Shown here: piece after piece, positions 54,445 to 63,258 of the stretch
Layout of the letters: the number at the start of each line of letters is the position of its first letter
Position numbering within the stretch: the first letter of the stretch is position 1
Assembly: GCA_025363755.1 (NCBI GenBank)
Contig: JANYLQ010000045.1
Location: 1 to 64,000, forward strand
Length of the DNA stretch: 64,000 bases
Direction of reading: 5' to 3'
Source: Hyphomicrobiales bacterium
Lineage (GTDB): Bacteria > Pseudomonadota > Alphaproteobacteria > Rhizobiales > Aestuariivirgaceae
Translations under genes and position numbers: made by a program
Notes under the pieces: generated by a model
What the model was told of the DNA's origin: nothing
Seen by the model: only the letters and a program-made list of their open reading frames with translations
Databases searched by the model: none

Positions 54445-55529
54445 AGGCGCACCGCCTTTCCATCTTCGCCAAACACATGGGTTTGTGCCGGGTCGGGGCG
54501 CAAGTGCAGTGCCTCGCCCACTTTCACACGTTTTTCACGCGGCACGACCACGCGAATATCATTGCCACCTTTGGTGCGAGCATGCACCAGCGTTTCAGCC
54601 CCCATCGGTTCAATGAGTTCAGCCACAGCTTGAATATTTTCTGTGCTGGCATTTCCCTCCGCCGTGAATGCTCGGGGGCGGATGCCAATCGTGATTTTGG
54701 GGGAGTTCAACTTGCCGACCAATTCATTGGTTGTGATCTCAATATCTTGGCCATTAAAATTGATTGAAGCTTTGCCTTTTTCAAACTTGCTCAATTTTGC
54801 TTCTACCAAATTCATTTGTGGTGTGCCAATGAAGCTTCCCACAAACACATTGGCCGGTTTGGCAAAAACCTCATGTGGTGTGCCCACTTGTTCAATAATG
54901 CCGTCTTTCATAATCGCAATACGGTCTGCCATCGTCAGCGCCTCCAGCTGATCATGGGTTACAATCACTGTGGCCTTGGAAAGATTTGCAAGCACTTGCT
55001 TGATCTGCCCCCGCATGGAATGACGCAGCTCGACATCAAGACGCGAAAGCGGTTCGTCAAACAAGAAGCAATTCGGGTCACGTACAATGGCCCGCGCGAC
55101 CGCGACACGTTGCTTTTCACCTTCGGAAACTTGGCCAGGCAAGCGGTTCAATACCGCGCCAAGATGCAAAATTTCAGCAACCTTATCAACACGCGCTTTC
55201 ATTTCTGTCGCGCTGATCTTTTCATAATGCAGCGGCATCGCGATGTTTTCGCCGACGGTGAGTGCTGGATAAAGCGCATAGAATTGGAACACCATCGCAA
55301 TGTCGCGCTTTTCGGGTGGCAAATCATTCATGCGCTGTCCTGCCACAATAACTTCGCCCGACGTAATGCGTTCAAGTCCTGCAATCATGCGCAGAGTGGT
55401 GGTCTTGCCACAGCCTGAAGGCCCAAGAAGGCACACCACCTCGCCTTTCTTCACCGAGAGATCGACATCCCGCGCGGCAACAAAGTCACCATATTTTTTG
55501 GTCGCTTGTTTAAGTTCAATCGTCGACAT
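54441..55529 (-). CDS. CUT1 ABC transporter ATPase B (MalK/UgpC-like, atypical signature)
   Basis: A 362-residue MalK-like ATPase. Walker A is LLGPSGCGKTTTL, Walker B is CFLFDEP with Glu159, and the H-loop is intact (VTHDQLEAL, His192). The ABC signature is VSEGEKQRVA instead of the usual LSGGQ/E. A C-terminal TOBE/regulatory region follows from about 235. Compared with the other ATPase of the operon (59101-60192), the unusual motifs are complementary, which suggests a heterodimer. Its start overlaps the end of the permease gene by one base. Confidence 0.93.
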   Translation of the reverse strand: MSTIELKQATKKYGDFVAARDVDLSVKKGEVVCLLGPSGCGKTTTLRMIAGLERITSGEVIVAGQRMNDLPPEKRDIAMVFQFYALYPALTVGENIAMPLHYEKISATEMKARVDKVAEILHLGAVLNRLPGQVSEGEKQRVAVARAIVRDPNCFLFDEPLSRLDVELRHSMRGQIKQVLANLSKATVIVTHDQLEALTMADRIAIMKDGIIEQVGTPHEVFAKPANVFVGSFIGTPQMNLVEAKLSKFEKGKASINFNGQDIEITTNELVGKLNSPKITIGIRPRAFTAEGNASTENIQAVAELIEPMGAETLVHARTKGGNDIRVVVPREKRVKVGEALHLRPDPAQTHVFGEDGKAVRL

Positions 55530-56473
55530 TAGCGCTTTACCGTTCCGAAAGTTACGCCACGCAGCAAATGATCTTGCAGGAAGAAGGTGACGAAGAAAAC
55601 AGGGATGAGGAACAGTGTCTCAATTGCGGCCAGCAACCCCCACAATACGCCAATGCCGCCGCCAGCCACAGCCTGGCTCATGGCAACAGGAACAGTGCGG
55701 GTATCAATACCCGTGAGCAGCAGTGCGAAGAGGAACTCGTTCCAAGTTAAAATAAGTCCGAACACGAAAGTAGCCGCAAGACCTGCGAGAACTTGCGGCA
55801 AGCAGATTTTGAAAAACACTTTCAATCCGGATGAGCCGTCAAGGCGTGCTGCGTCTTCCACATCAAGCGACAACTCGTCGAAAAAGCTTTTCATCATCCA
55901 AATCGTGAATGGCAAATTGAACGCGGTGTAAAGCATAATGATGCCAAGGTATGAGCCTGAAAGACCCGTGACGCGGAACATCAATATCACCGGAATAATG
56001 ACCACGATGGCGGGTAACATGCGCGTGGTTAGAATGACGAACAGATATGTGTCATTGCCCTTCAGCGGATAGCGCGAGAAGCCAAAGGCCGCGAGAGTGC
56101 CAATGACCAACGCCAGCAGAACCGATACGCTGGCGATCATAATGGAGTTGAAGAAATAGCGATCAAAGCCTGTGTTCTCTGCCGCTCCGCCAGAGGTCAT
56201 GGCGCGTGAGAAAACCGAAGTGTAATTTTCGAGCGTTGGTGAAAACACATACGCATCAGGGATCAGGCCAAACAAATTCGTCGGCATGAATTTTGGCGGA
56301 ATGGATAAAGCTTCGGTTTGCAATTTAAAACTGGTGATGATGATCAGCAGCACCGGCAAGAAATAGATCAGGCTGATGATGCCTGCAAAAAGTGTTTGCC
56401 CCCAACCCGCTTCGCTCACACCAGAGGCTTTGCGAAAGCCCAGTTTTTCCCAAATTGAAGTCGCTTCGCCCAT
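55529..56473 (-). CDS. CUT1 sugar ABC transporter permease (MalG-type)
   Basis: A 314-residue permease with six predicted membrane helices and the EAA loop EDAARLDGSSGLKVFFKICL that docks into the ATPase. ILTTRMLPAIVVIIPVILMF and FNLPFTIWMMKSFFDEL are typical MalG-type segments. It lies 3 bp after the MalF-type permease gene. With 56477-57538 it forms the translocation pathway. Confidence 0.93.
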   Translation of the reverse strand: MGEATSIWEKLGFRKASGVSEAGWGQTLFAGIISLIYFLPVLLIIITSFKLQTEALSIPPKFMPTNLFGLIPDAYVFSPTLENYTSVFSRAMTSGGAAENTGFDRYFFNSIMIASVSVLLALVIGTLAAFGFSRYPLKGNDTYLFVILTTRMLPAIVVIIPVILMFRVTGLSGSYLGIIMLYTAFNLPFTIWMMKSFFDELSLDVEDAARLDGSSGLKVFFKICLPQVLAGLAATFVFGLILTWNEFLFALLLTGIDTRTVPVAMSQAVAGGGIGVLWGLLAAIETLFLIPVFFVTFFLQDHLLRGVTFGTVKR

Positions 56474-56476
56474 GAC

Positions 56477-57538
56477 TCAGGCCCCTTCCGTGCGCCGATT
56501 GGCGATATAGAGATAGAGATTGGTGAGCACGATCACGATGAACAGCATCACATATGATATAGCAGCCCCTTCGCTGGTTTTATTTTGCTCATTGGCGATG
56601 CGGATCAAGTGATAAGAAATTGTCATGGTGCCATTACCACCCTTGGTGAGCAGGATAACCAAGTCAGCCATTTTGAAGGCTTCGATTGTGCGAAATAAAA
56701 GCGCCAACATCAACAGCCCGCGAATATAAGGGAATGTGATTGACCAGAAACGCCGCCATCCTGATACCCGGTCAATTGCTGCGGCTTCGTATAAATATTT
56801 GGGCACCGAGACAAGGCCCGCAAGCACCAGCAACATCACAAATGGTGACCACATCCAGGCATCGGCAAATACAATGCCCGCCACAGCGCCTGCCTTATTA
56901 TCCATCAAAATGAATTGTTCACCCGTAAACAGACGAATGAAATAGCTCAACAGACCGAAGGTTGGATCATAATAATTTGAAAAGAAAACACCGACCGCAA
57001 CGACCGAAAGCATCATGGGCGTGAGCACCAGAATGAGTAAATATTTGCGCAGAGGAAATTGTTTTGCAAACATCAGCGCCAATAGAAATCCGACAATCAT
57101 CTGCGCGGTCACCGTAAGCACCACGAACATTGCAGTGTTAGTGAGGTTTGCCCAATTTTCTGGAGCCTTCAAATCATCCGTTAGAATCTTCACATAGTTT
57201 GCAAGGCCAACAAAGCGGATGGTTTGTTGATTGCTTTGGTAAGCAAAGAACGAAAGCCCCAAAGACCACAGGAGTGGAAAGATGTTCATCACGACAAGAA
57301 CTGCAATAGCGGGAGAGACCAGAAGCCCTCCGTAGTAGTGGCGGTGATAGGCATTCACGACGAAGGTCATCGCGACCATGGCCACCATCGCGCCCACAAT
57401 CCAAAATGAGATATTAGGCGGCAAAATGAGGCAAGCAAGCAATGAAACGACAAGCCCAACCACAATGGCAAGTTTCCAGTTGTCTGGTGCCACAGTTGTG
57501 AATGTTGTCGGGATTGTTTGTGCGGTTGTCGATGTCAT
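56477..57538 (-). CDS. CUT1 sugar ABC transporter permease (MalF-type)
   Basis: A 353-residue permease. The frame opens at 57601, but that start lies within the stem-loop region; ATG 57538 gives MTSTTAQTIP followed by two closely spaced membrane helices, then a conserved FFAYQSNQQTIRFVGLANYV region before the core. The EAA loop is EAAAIDRVSGWRRFWSITFP. Eight membrane helices are visible. The two added N-terminal helices are like those of many MalF-type proteins. Confidence 0.92.
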   Translation of the reverse strand: MTSTTAQTIPTTFTTVAPDNWKLAIVVGLVVSLLACLILPPNISFWIVGAMVAMVAMTFVVNAYHRHYYGGLLVSPAIAVLVVMNIFPLLWSLGLSFFAYQSNQQTIRFVGLANYVKILTDDLKAPENWANLTNTAMFVVLTVTAQMIVGFLLALMFAKQFPLRKYLLILVLTPMMLSVVAVGVFFSNYYDPTFGLLSYFIRLFTGEQFILMDNKAGAVAGIVFADAWMWSPFVMLLVLAGLVSVPKYLYEAAAIDRVSGWRRFWSITFPYIRGLLMLALLFRTIEAFKMADLVILLTKGGNGTMTISYHLIRIANEQNKTSEGAAISYVMLFIVIVLTNLYLYIANRRTEGA

Positions 57539-57569
57539 TGGATAACTTCTGCTATTCGTTAAGCGAAAA

Positions 57570-57599
57570 GAGACGCACGAATTGCAGTTCGTGCGTCTC
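57570..57599 (-). terminator. Strong stem-loop between binding-protein and permease genes
   Basis: A perfect 12-bp stem (57570-57581 with 57588-57599, arms GAGACGCACGAA / TTCGTGCGTCTC) with a six-base loop lies in the 77-bp gap downstream of the binding-protein gene. On the minus strand it is followed by TTTTCGCTT. It probably acts as a partial terminator or 3' stabiliser, so that binding protein is made in excess over permeases. Confidence 0.72.
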
Positions 57600-57615
57600 A
57601 CATTAAGTTGACCGG

Positions 57616-59049
57616 TTACTTTATGAGACCAGCTTCAGTCAGCAGCTTTTCCTGATATTTGGCAACATTATCCAACGTTGTCTTGGCATCCTGTTTACCA
57701 GTGATGGCGAGATCATATTGATCCTGTTGCTGGGTCAGCAGATCAAAGAACTGCGGCACGTGCCACATATCTTTTTGGTCATCGAGCTGTGAAGCCCATG
57801 CTCGGTTCCAAGGACGCAACGTGACGTACTTTGGATCATTGTACACTTCTGTGATGGCAGACTGACCGCCCTTTGAAGCGTATTCCATCTGTACATCCTT
57901 CGACAGCCACCACTTTATGAAACCAACGGCTTCCTTATTGATGATGTCCGTGTTCCAGGTGGTGAGAACAAAGGGTTGTCCACCTATCTGGCTGGAGCGG
58001 TTGACCTTGCCATCAGCACCCTTGGTTCCGGGAGCTTTGCCAAAGATCAGCTTGTCAGAGACCTTCGAGGTTTTGGGATCAAGCGAAGCTTCACCCAAAC
58101 CAACCCAGTCAACGTTCAGAGCAACTTTGCCTTCACGGAACAGTTCATCAGACTTGAAGATGTCCATGGTGCCGGTCTTGGCAACTGGCGGCATGTATTT
58201 GATGAAGCTCAGCATGTGATCCAAAGCCTTGACAGCAACGTCAGAGTTGACCTGACCTTCAGCATGGCCGCTTGGTGCCTTGGTTTCATCCCAGATGTCG
58301 CCACCGGCCTGCCACACAAAACTGTGGACGGACGTTGTGGAGAAGTCATAGCCTTTGCCAACTTGGAAGGCGATGCCATAGAAGTCATCGTCTGCGGGCT
58401 TGCCTGCGAGCATATCGCCCTTCTTCCTCTGGAAGAATTCGCCAATATTGCCAAAAAGATCCCAGTCGATGTCGTCAAATTCTTCGCCGGTGCAGGGCAG
58501 CTTCTTGTTGTATTTGGCTTTGAAGTTCTTCTGTTCTTCATCATTGCAGAAGATGTCCTTGCGGGCATAGCTCACAAGAATATCTGGGAACTGCGGGAAG
58601 CCATAAAAGTTCGGCGTGCTGTTGGGATAGGTTGAATAGGCGTTGAGAACCTTTGGATGCATGCCATCCATCGCCTTTTTCAGATCAGGATCAGCGTCGA
58701 TGAGATCGTTGATCTTACGGAAGTAGCCGCCCTCCACAAAGGCGCCAAGCCATTGTGAATCTGAAACGGCCATGTTGTATTTCTTTTCGCCTGAAGTGAG
58801 CGACGCATTTACACGCGTATAAAAATCGGGCCAGGGAATGAAATCGATATCAAGCGTTACCTTGTTGCCTGACGCTGGCTTGTATTCCTTGTCGAACATG
58901 TCCTTCATAATCCGCATTGGTGGCCAATCAGGGCCTGCCATATGGAGTGTTACGTCTTCGGCGGAAGCGGTCGTAGCACCTCCGACAAACAAGGCCAAAG
59001 CAAAGCCTGCGGCTGTTGCTAATCCTTGTAATTTGGTCCTAGCAGTCAT
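57616..59049 (-). CDS. CUT1 ABC transporter sugar-binding protein
   Basis: A 477-residue periplasmic binding protein with a signal peptide (ATAAGFALALFVGGATTASA). DVTLHMAGPDWPPMRIMKDM opens the mature part, and KKYNMAVSDSQWLGAFVEGG is typical of solute-binding family 1. Trp and acidic residues common in sugar pockets are present (FVWQAGGDIWDE, LNVDWVGLGEA). AGGAGG precedes the ATG. It is 51 bp downstream of the ATPase A gene and just before the 12-bp stem-loop and the permease genes. The sugar bound cannot be named. Confidence 0.93.
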   Translation of the reverse strand: MTARTKLQGLATAAGFALALFVGGATTASAEDVTLHMAGPDWPPMRIMKDMFDKEYKPASGNKVTLDIDFIPWPDFYTRVNASLTSGEKKYNMAVSDSQWLGAFVEGGYFRKINDLIDADPDLKKAMDGMHPKVLNAYSTYPNSTPNFYGFPQFPDILVSYARKDIFCNDEEQKNFKAKYNKKLPCTGEEFDDIDWDLFGNIGEFFQRKKGDMLAGKPADDDFYGIAFQVGKGYDFSTTSVHSFVWQAGGDIWDETKAPSGHAEGQVNSDVAVKALDHMLSFIKYMPPVAKTGTMDIFKSDELFREGKVALNVDWVGLGEASLDPKTSKVSDKLIFGKAPGTKGADGKVNRSSQIGGQPFVLTTWNTDIINKEAVGFIKWWLSKDVQMEYASKGGQSAITEVYNDPKYVTLRPWNRAWASQLDDQKDMWHVPQFFDLLTQQQDQYDLAITGKQDAKTTLDNVAKYQEKLLTEAGLIK

Positions 59050-59100
59050 CTTAGGTTTCCTCCTGTTATAGTCATCGTTTTTTACTTCGGTCCTCGAGTT

Positions 59101-60192
59101 TCAAGTCATTGCTTGTCCGCTCGAAGCGCGGAAGATGTGAAATTTTTTATGATCGAGATAAATGGATGCTACCTGCCCCGGCTTGATCATCGTGGCAGCA
59201 GATTCGGGCACAACCATGCGTAGGGTTTCTGAGCCAGTATCTACCGACACAACTGTCACGTCACCTAATGGTTCAAGCATTTGAATGGTGGATTTAATGC
59301 CAGCCTCACCTTTGACGGCAAAGCGAATATCGCTTGGCCTAATTCCCAGCATCGCAGCTTCGCCAGATTCAGCAGATTTGATTTTCGCTTTTGAAATAAT
59401 CTTACCGAGCGATGTTTCGAAAATTGTTTTATCGCTGCCCGCTTTGGCTTTAATCATGTTCATATGCGGCGAACCGATTTTCCCAGCGACATACATATCA
59501 ACCGGATTTTCAAACAGCTCGTCAGGTGTGCCGCGTTGCACCACAGCACCATCGCGCATCACAGCAATTTCCTCGCCCATTGATAGCGCTTCAAGCTCAT
59601 CGGGCGTCGCGTAAACAATGGTCATGCCGAACTGGCGGTGCAAGCGCTTCAACTCAGCGCGCATATCGTGACGTAGTTTGGCGTCAAGGTTGGTGAGCGG
59701 TTCATCGAGAAGAAGAATTTTTGGACGACGGATCAAGGAACGGCCAAGCGCCACGCGCTGTTGTTCACCCCCAGACAATGTGCTCGGCTTGCGTTCCAAA
59801 CGGTGCGAAAGTTTCAGCATCGCAGCTGTCTCTTTCACACGTTTATCAATCTCCTCGCGACCGATTTTTTCTTCACGCAAAGGGTAAGCGAAATTTTCAT
59901 AAACTGTGAGATGTGGATAGAGCGCGAAAGATTGGAAAACCATAGACACGCCACGCCCCGTGATCGGTGCATCGGTGACATCATTGCCGTTGATTTCAAC
60001 GCTGCCTGAATCAGGTTTCACTAACCCAGCAATCGTGCGAAGTGCCGTGGTCTTGCCGACCGAACTTGGGCCGAACAGCGCAAAGAAACGACCTTCGATC
60101 ACATCGAATGAAAGGCCAGCGAGTGCGCGAACAGTGTCGTAGGATTTAGAAACCCCATTTAGACGCAACGCATATTTTAACGCTTCAGACAT
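59101..60192 (-). CDS. CUT1 ABC transporter ATPase A (MalK-like, switch His replaced)
   Basis: A 363-residue MalK-like ATPase with Walker A GPSSVGKTT (41-49), canonical signature LSGGEQQRVALGR (139 on) and Walker B LLLDEP with Glu164. The H-loop reads VYATPDELEAL: Pro197 occupies the place of the switch His, so ATP hydrolysis at its own Walker site should be impaired. The C-terminal TOBE-like domain is complete. It opens the transport part of the operon, while the second ATPase lies after the permeases. Confidence 0.93.
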   Translation of the reverse strand: MSEALKYALRLNGVSKSYDTVRALAGLSFDVIEGRFFALFGPSSVGKTTALRTIAGLVKPDSGSVEINGNDVTDAPITGRGVSMVFQSFALYPHLTVYENFAYPLREEKIGREEIDKRVKETAAMLKLSHRLERKPSTLSGGEQQRVALGRSLIRRPKILLLDEPLTNLDAKLRHDMRAELKRLHRQFGMTIVYATPDELEALSMGEEIAVMRDGAVVQRGTPDELFENPVDMYVAGKIGSPHMNMIKAKAGSDKTIFETSLGKIISKAKIKSAESGEAAMLGIRPSDIRFAVKGEAGIKSTIQMLEPLGDVTVVSVDTGSETLRMVVPESAATMIKPGQVASIYLDHKKFHIFRASSGQAMT

Positions 60193-60281
60193 CGCACTCC
60201 CATTTGGCTTTTTTTAGCTCTCTTATAAATTCAAACTATCGTTCTTAAAAAATATTACAAGACGGTAATTGTTAATTTTGC

Positions 60282-61421
60282 CTATTTTGCTTTTTCCCAC
60301 TTGCCAGATTTGGCGGATTTCAAAACTGCATCTGTCACGATGTCAGTTGCCATCGCTTCACGGAAGGTTGGCGCAGCAGATTTGCCCGTACCCACACCTT
60401 CAAGGAAGTCAGCAGCTTGGTGGATGAATGTGTGTTCATAACCAATTTGCAAACCAGGCACCCACCATTTGCTCATATATGGGTGATCGCTATCTGTGAC
60501 GTGCAGAGAACGCCAACCACGGGTGCGCCCCTCGTCGCGGTGATCAAAATATTGCAAGCGGTGCAGATCATGCAGATCCCAAGCGATTGATGCCTTCTCG
60601 CCATTAATCTCCAAAGTATAGAGGGCCTTGTGCCCACGCGCGTAACGTGTGGCTTCAAAATTGGCCAGCGAGCCATTGGCAAATTTGGCAAGAAATAAGC
60701 TCGCATCATCAATGCCGACTTTCTCTTTTTTACCCGTCAAAGTGTGCTGACGCTCTTTGATGAATGTTTCAGTGAGGCCCACAACTTTATCAATTGAGCC
60801 ATTCAACCACATAGCTGTGTCGATACAATGTGCGAGCAGATCACCCGTCACTCCACTGCCCGCCACTTTAACGTCAAGCCGCCACAAGCCTTGACCACCT
60901 TGCGGCAGGTCAGCAGAAATCGTCCAATCTTGTAAAAACTTGGCACGGTAGTGGAAAATTTTGCCAAGCTTACCTTCTTCAATCAATTGCTTGGCCAATG
61001 TGACGGCGGGCACGCGGCGATAATTATACCAAACCATGTTGGGTACACCGGCTTTCTCTACAGCGGCCACCATCTTTTTGGATTCAGCAGCATTGCGGCC
61101 GAGTGGTTTTTCACACATCACCATTTTGCCTGCCTTGGCGGCCGCAATCGCAATTTCCATATGCGTGTCATTGGGGCTGGCGATATCGATCAAATCAATG
61201 TCTTTGCGCTCCACCAATTTGCGCCAGTCGGTTTCCATGGATTCATAGCCCCATTGATCGGCAAAGGGCTTGAGTTTTGCTGCGTCACGCGCACATGCAG
61301 CTTTGAGCACGGGTTGATATGGCAAATCGAAGAAATGGCCAGCTTGCGAGAATGCATTAGAATGCGTACGGCCCATAAAGCCATAACCCACCATGCCGAT
61401 GTTGAGCTTTTTCTTAGCCAT
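60282..61421 (-). CDS. Gfo/Idh/MocA-family sugar dehydrogenase
   Basis: A 379-residue oxidoreductase. The N-terminal Rossmann motif is [16 protein letters not shown], the conserved catalytic Lys lies in [15 protein letters not shown], and a later [20 protein letters not shown] segment includes the family's His/Asp region. The frame opens at 61433, but ATG 61421 overlaps the stop of the isomerase gene (TGATG) and gives MAKKKLNIG. Members oxidise a sugar hydroxyl, often at C1, C2 or C3, with NAD(P). Pairing with a TIM-barrel isomerase is common in inositol, glucoside-3-oxo and related pathways. Confidence 0.92.
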   Translation of the reverse strand: MAKKKLNIGMVGYGFMGRTHSNAFSQAGHFFDLPYQPVLKAACARDAAKLKPFADQWGYESMETDWRKLVERKDIDLIDIASPNDTHMEIAIAAAKAGKMVMCEKPLGRNAAESKKMVAAVEKAGVPNMVWYNYRRVPAVTLAKQLIEEGKLGKIFHYRAKFLQDWTISADLPQGGQGLWRLDVKVAGSGVTGDLLAHCIDTAMWLNGSIDKVVGLTETFIKERQHTLTGKKEKVGIDDASLFLAKFANGSLANFEATRYARGHKALYTLEINGEKASIAWDLHDLHRLQYFDHRDEGRTRGWRSLHVTDSDHPYMSKWWVPGLQIGYEHTFIHQAADFLEGVGTGKSAAPTFREAMATDIVTDAVLKSAKSGKWEKAK

Positions 61422-62464
61422 CAAGCCGCCCAACCATGTTTATCGCGCACCTTGATCATGGTGGCTAAAATGTCGTTCCAAGTTTGTTGTTTCAGCATCA
61501 CGTCATTGGGGAACATGCAACCATCCCAACAAATATGCTTGAAAGCCTTGGTCAGTTCGCCGCCCGCGTCGCGCAGCCAATAGCCAGCGTGCTTTGGAAT
61601 ATCAAGCTTGCCGTTCTTATCCGTCACCATGCAATGACGGCCCGTTTTATCGTGATATCCGAGGCCTTTTACCGTGCCATCATTCTGAGCAACATGGAAA
61701 TCAATCGTCCATGGCCGCAAGGCATCGGTCATCTTTTTTAATGCCGCATCGAGTATCGGCTTACTCTTCCAATCAAACTTGGCCGGCAGTAACCGAGATT
61801 TCGGTGCGTTATACCCCATCGTATAAAGCAGTGTATGCGCCATATCGGCTTGGAAGCCGATCGTTTGCGGGCGATCTGTTTCTTCAAGCGTGTTGATCAT
61901 GTCTTTCCATGAATGCATGCCGCCCCAGCAGATTTCCCCCTCAGCGGCCAAGCGCTCACCGTAATCCACTGCAACACTGCAAGCCTCGCGCCATGTCTTA
62001 GCGATTTTTTTGGTGTTGCCCGCAGGGTCTTTAGCCCAATCGGAAGGGCTTGCGGCGGAGTCAATGCGGATCAAGCCGTAGGGCCGGACGCCAAGTTCAC
62101 GCAAGCGATGGCCCAGTTTGCAAGACTTCTTCACATTCTCGACGAATTTCTTGCGATCAGCGGGCGAGCCCATAGCCGAACCACCGCCAACGGGTGGCCA
62201 AACGGGCGCAACAATTGAACCAATCATCAGGCCACGCTTTTGCACTTTCTCGGCAAGGCGTTTAATTTCGTCATCGTCGCAGTCAATATTTGTGTGTGGG
62301 CCAACATGAAAAATATCAATGCCATCAAATTTCACGCCATTCACGTTTGCCTTGGCGGTCAAATCAATTAATGTGTCAAGTTCAATCCCGGGTTCCGAGT
62401 CTGCTCCTTTGCCGACGAGGCCAGGCCACATCGCATTGTGAAGCTTAGGAAAATTATTTGCCAA
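61421..62464 (-). CDS. Sugar phosphate isomerase/epimerase-like TIM barrel
   Basis: A 347-residue xylose-isomerase-like TIM barrel, longer than the usual 270-300. It has [20 protein letters not shown] early, a central [20 protein letters not shown] with a putative metal Glu and His, the [13 protein letters not shown] segment, and [20 protein letters not shown] near the end with a metal-ligand His. It is the first gene of the minus-strand operon, divergent from the GntR regulator; AGGGAGGG lies before its ATG. Substrate is probably a keto-sugar or glycoside made by the dehydrogenase next to it. Confidence 0.85.
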   Translation of the reverse strand: MANNFPKLHNAMWPGLVGKGADSEPGIELDTLIDLTAKANVNGVKFDGIDIFHVGPHTNIDCDDDEIKRLAEKVQKRGLMIGSIVAPVWPPVGGGSAMGSPADRKKFVENVKKSCKLGHRLRELGVRPYGLIRIDSAASPSDWAKDPAGNTKKIAKTWREACSVAVDYGERLAAEGEICWGGMHSWKDMINTLEETDRPQTIGFQADMAHTLLYTMGYNAPKSRLLPAKFDWKSKPILDAALKKMTDALRPWTIDFHVAQNDGTVKGLGYHDKTGRHCMVTDKNGKLDIPKHAGYWLRDAGGELTKAFKHICWDGCMFPNDVMLKQQTWNDILATMIKVRDKHGWAA

Positions 62465-62518
62465 CGTCTTTGACCCTCCCTTTGATTTTTTATTTTCACC
62501 AATCTATGCAAGTTTTCT

Positions 62519-62549
62519 GTTGATGTCTACAACTGATATATTAGTATCA
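62519..62549. promoter_or_regulatory. Candidate GntR operator region
   Basis: The 117-bp region between the divergent isomerase and GntR genes holds GTTG-N7-CAAC (62519-62533) directly followed by TGATA-N6-TATCA (62534-62549). Both are small dyads of the kind FCD-type GntR dimers bind. They are placed where a repressor could control both directions. No clear -35/-10 pair was picked out. Confidence 0.4.
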
Positions 62550-62581
62550 CAGTTATGAGAAATGAACTTTCCAAGGCCAAA

Positions 62582-63250
62582 ATGGATCGTAAGCGGCCCC
62601 TGCGTGACCAGATCTATGAGCTAGTCCGTAATCTGATATTAACCGGAAAAATCGGCCCCGGAGATGTTGTCGATGAGAAACTGATCGCGGCACAATTGAA
62701 AGTTTCACGAACACCCGTACGCGAAGCCGTGAAGAAACTCAGTGATGAGCATTTGATAGATGTAGTGGCACAATCAGGAACGAGAGCTGCATTGATTGAT
62801 CGCCACGAGGTTGAGCAGGCCTTCATTATTCGCCGTGCGCTTGAAATGGAAAGTGCGGCGCAGGCGGTCAAAAACATGACGACTGTTCATGCAGATACAC
62901 TGGCGGATATTCTTATGGCCCACGCCCGTGCCATTGAACACAAAGATTACATCTTAGCAATCGCAACAGATGATAAATTCCACCGAACGATTTCTGAGAT
63001 CAGCAATCTACCGCGCCTTTGGCGCGCCATCGAGATTTCAAAAGCCCAGCTTGACCGATGTCGGCATATGATGTTGCCACGCGCTGGCGAAGCTGAAGCA
63101 ACGCTAGAGCATCACCGTGAAATCATCCGCGCGCTGAATAGTGGTGATGCCGAAAAAGCCCGCACAGCGATGGCCAATCATCTTGAGCGTTCATTTGCCA
63201 ATGCTGCAAAAGTGCTGGATGCGGAAGCACTTAAATCAACACGCGGCTAG
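62582..63250 (+). CDS. GntR-family regulator, FCD (FadR-like) subfamily
   Basis: A 222-residue regulator (231 if ATG 62555 is used). The winged helix is at about residues 5-70: LRDQIYELVRNLILTGKIGP and KVSRTPVREAVKKLSDEHLI. The FCD ligand domain follows with the Asp/His metal pattern (DDKFHRTISEISN, then LEHHREIIRALNSGDAEKA). ATG 62582 has AAGG five bases upstream whereas 62555 has none and lies next to the operator dyads. It most likely represses the divergent sugar operon and is released by a pathway intermediate. Confidence 0.9.
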   Translation: MDRKRPLRDQIYELVRNLILTGKIGPGDVVDEKLIAAQLKVSRTPVREAVKKLSDEHLIDVVAQSGTRAALIDRHEVEQAFIIRRALEMESAAQAVKNMTTVHADTLADILMAHARAIEHKDYILAIATDDKFHRTISEISNLPRLWRAIEISKAQLDRCRHMMLPRAGEAEATLEHHREIIRALNSGDAEKARTAMANHLERSFANAAKVLDAEALKSTRG

Positions 63251-63258
63251 AGCATGTT

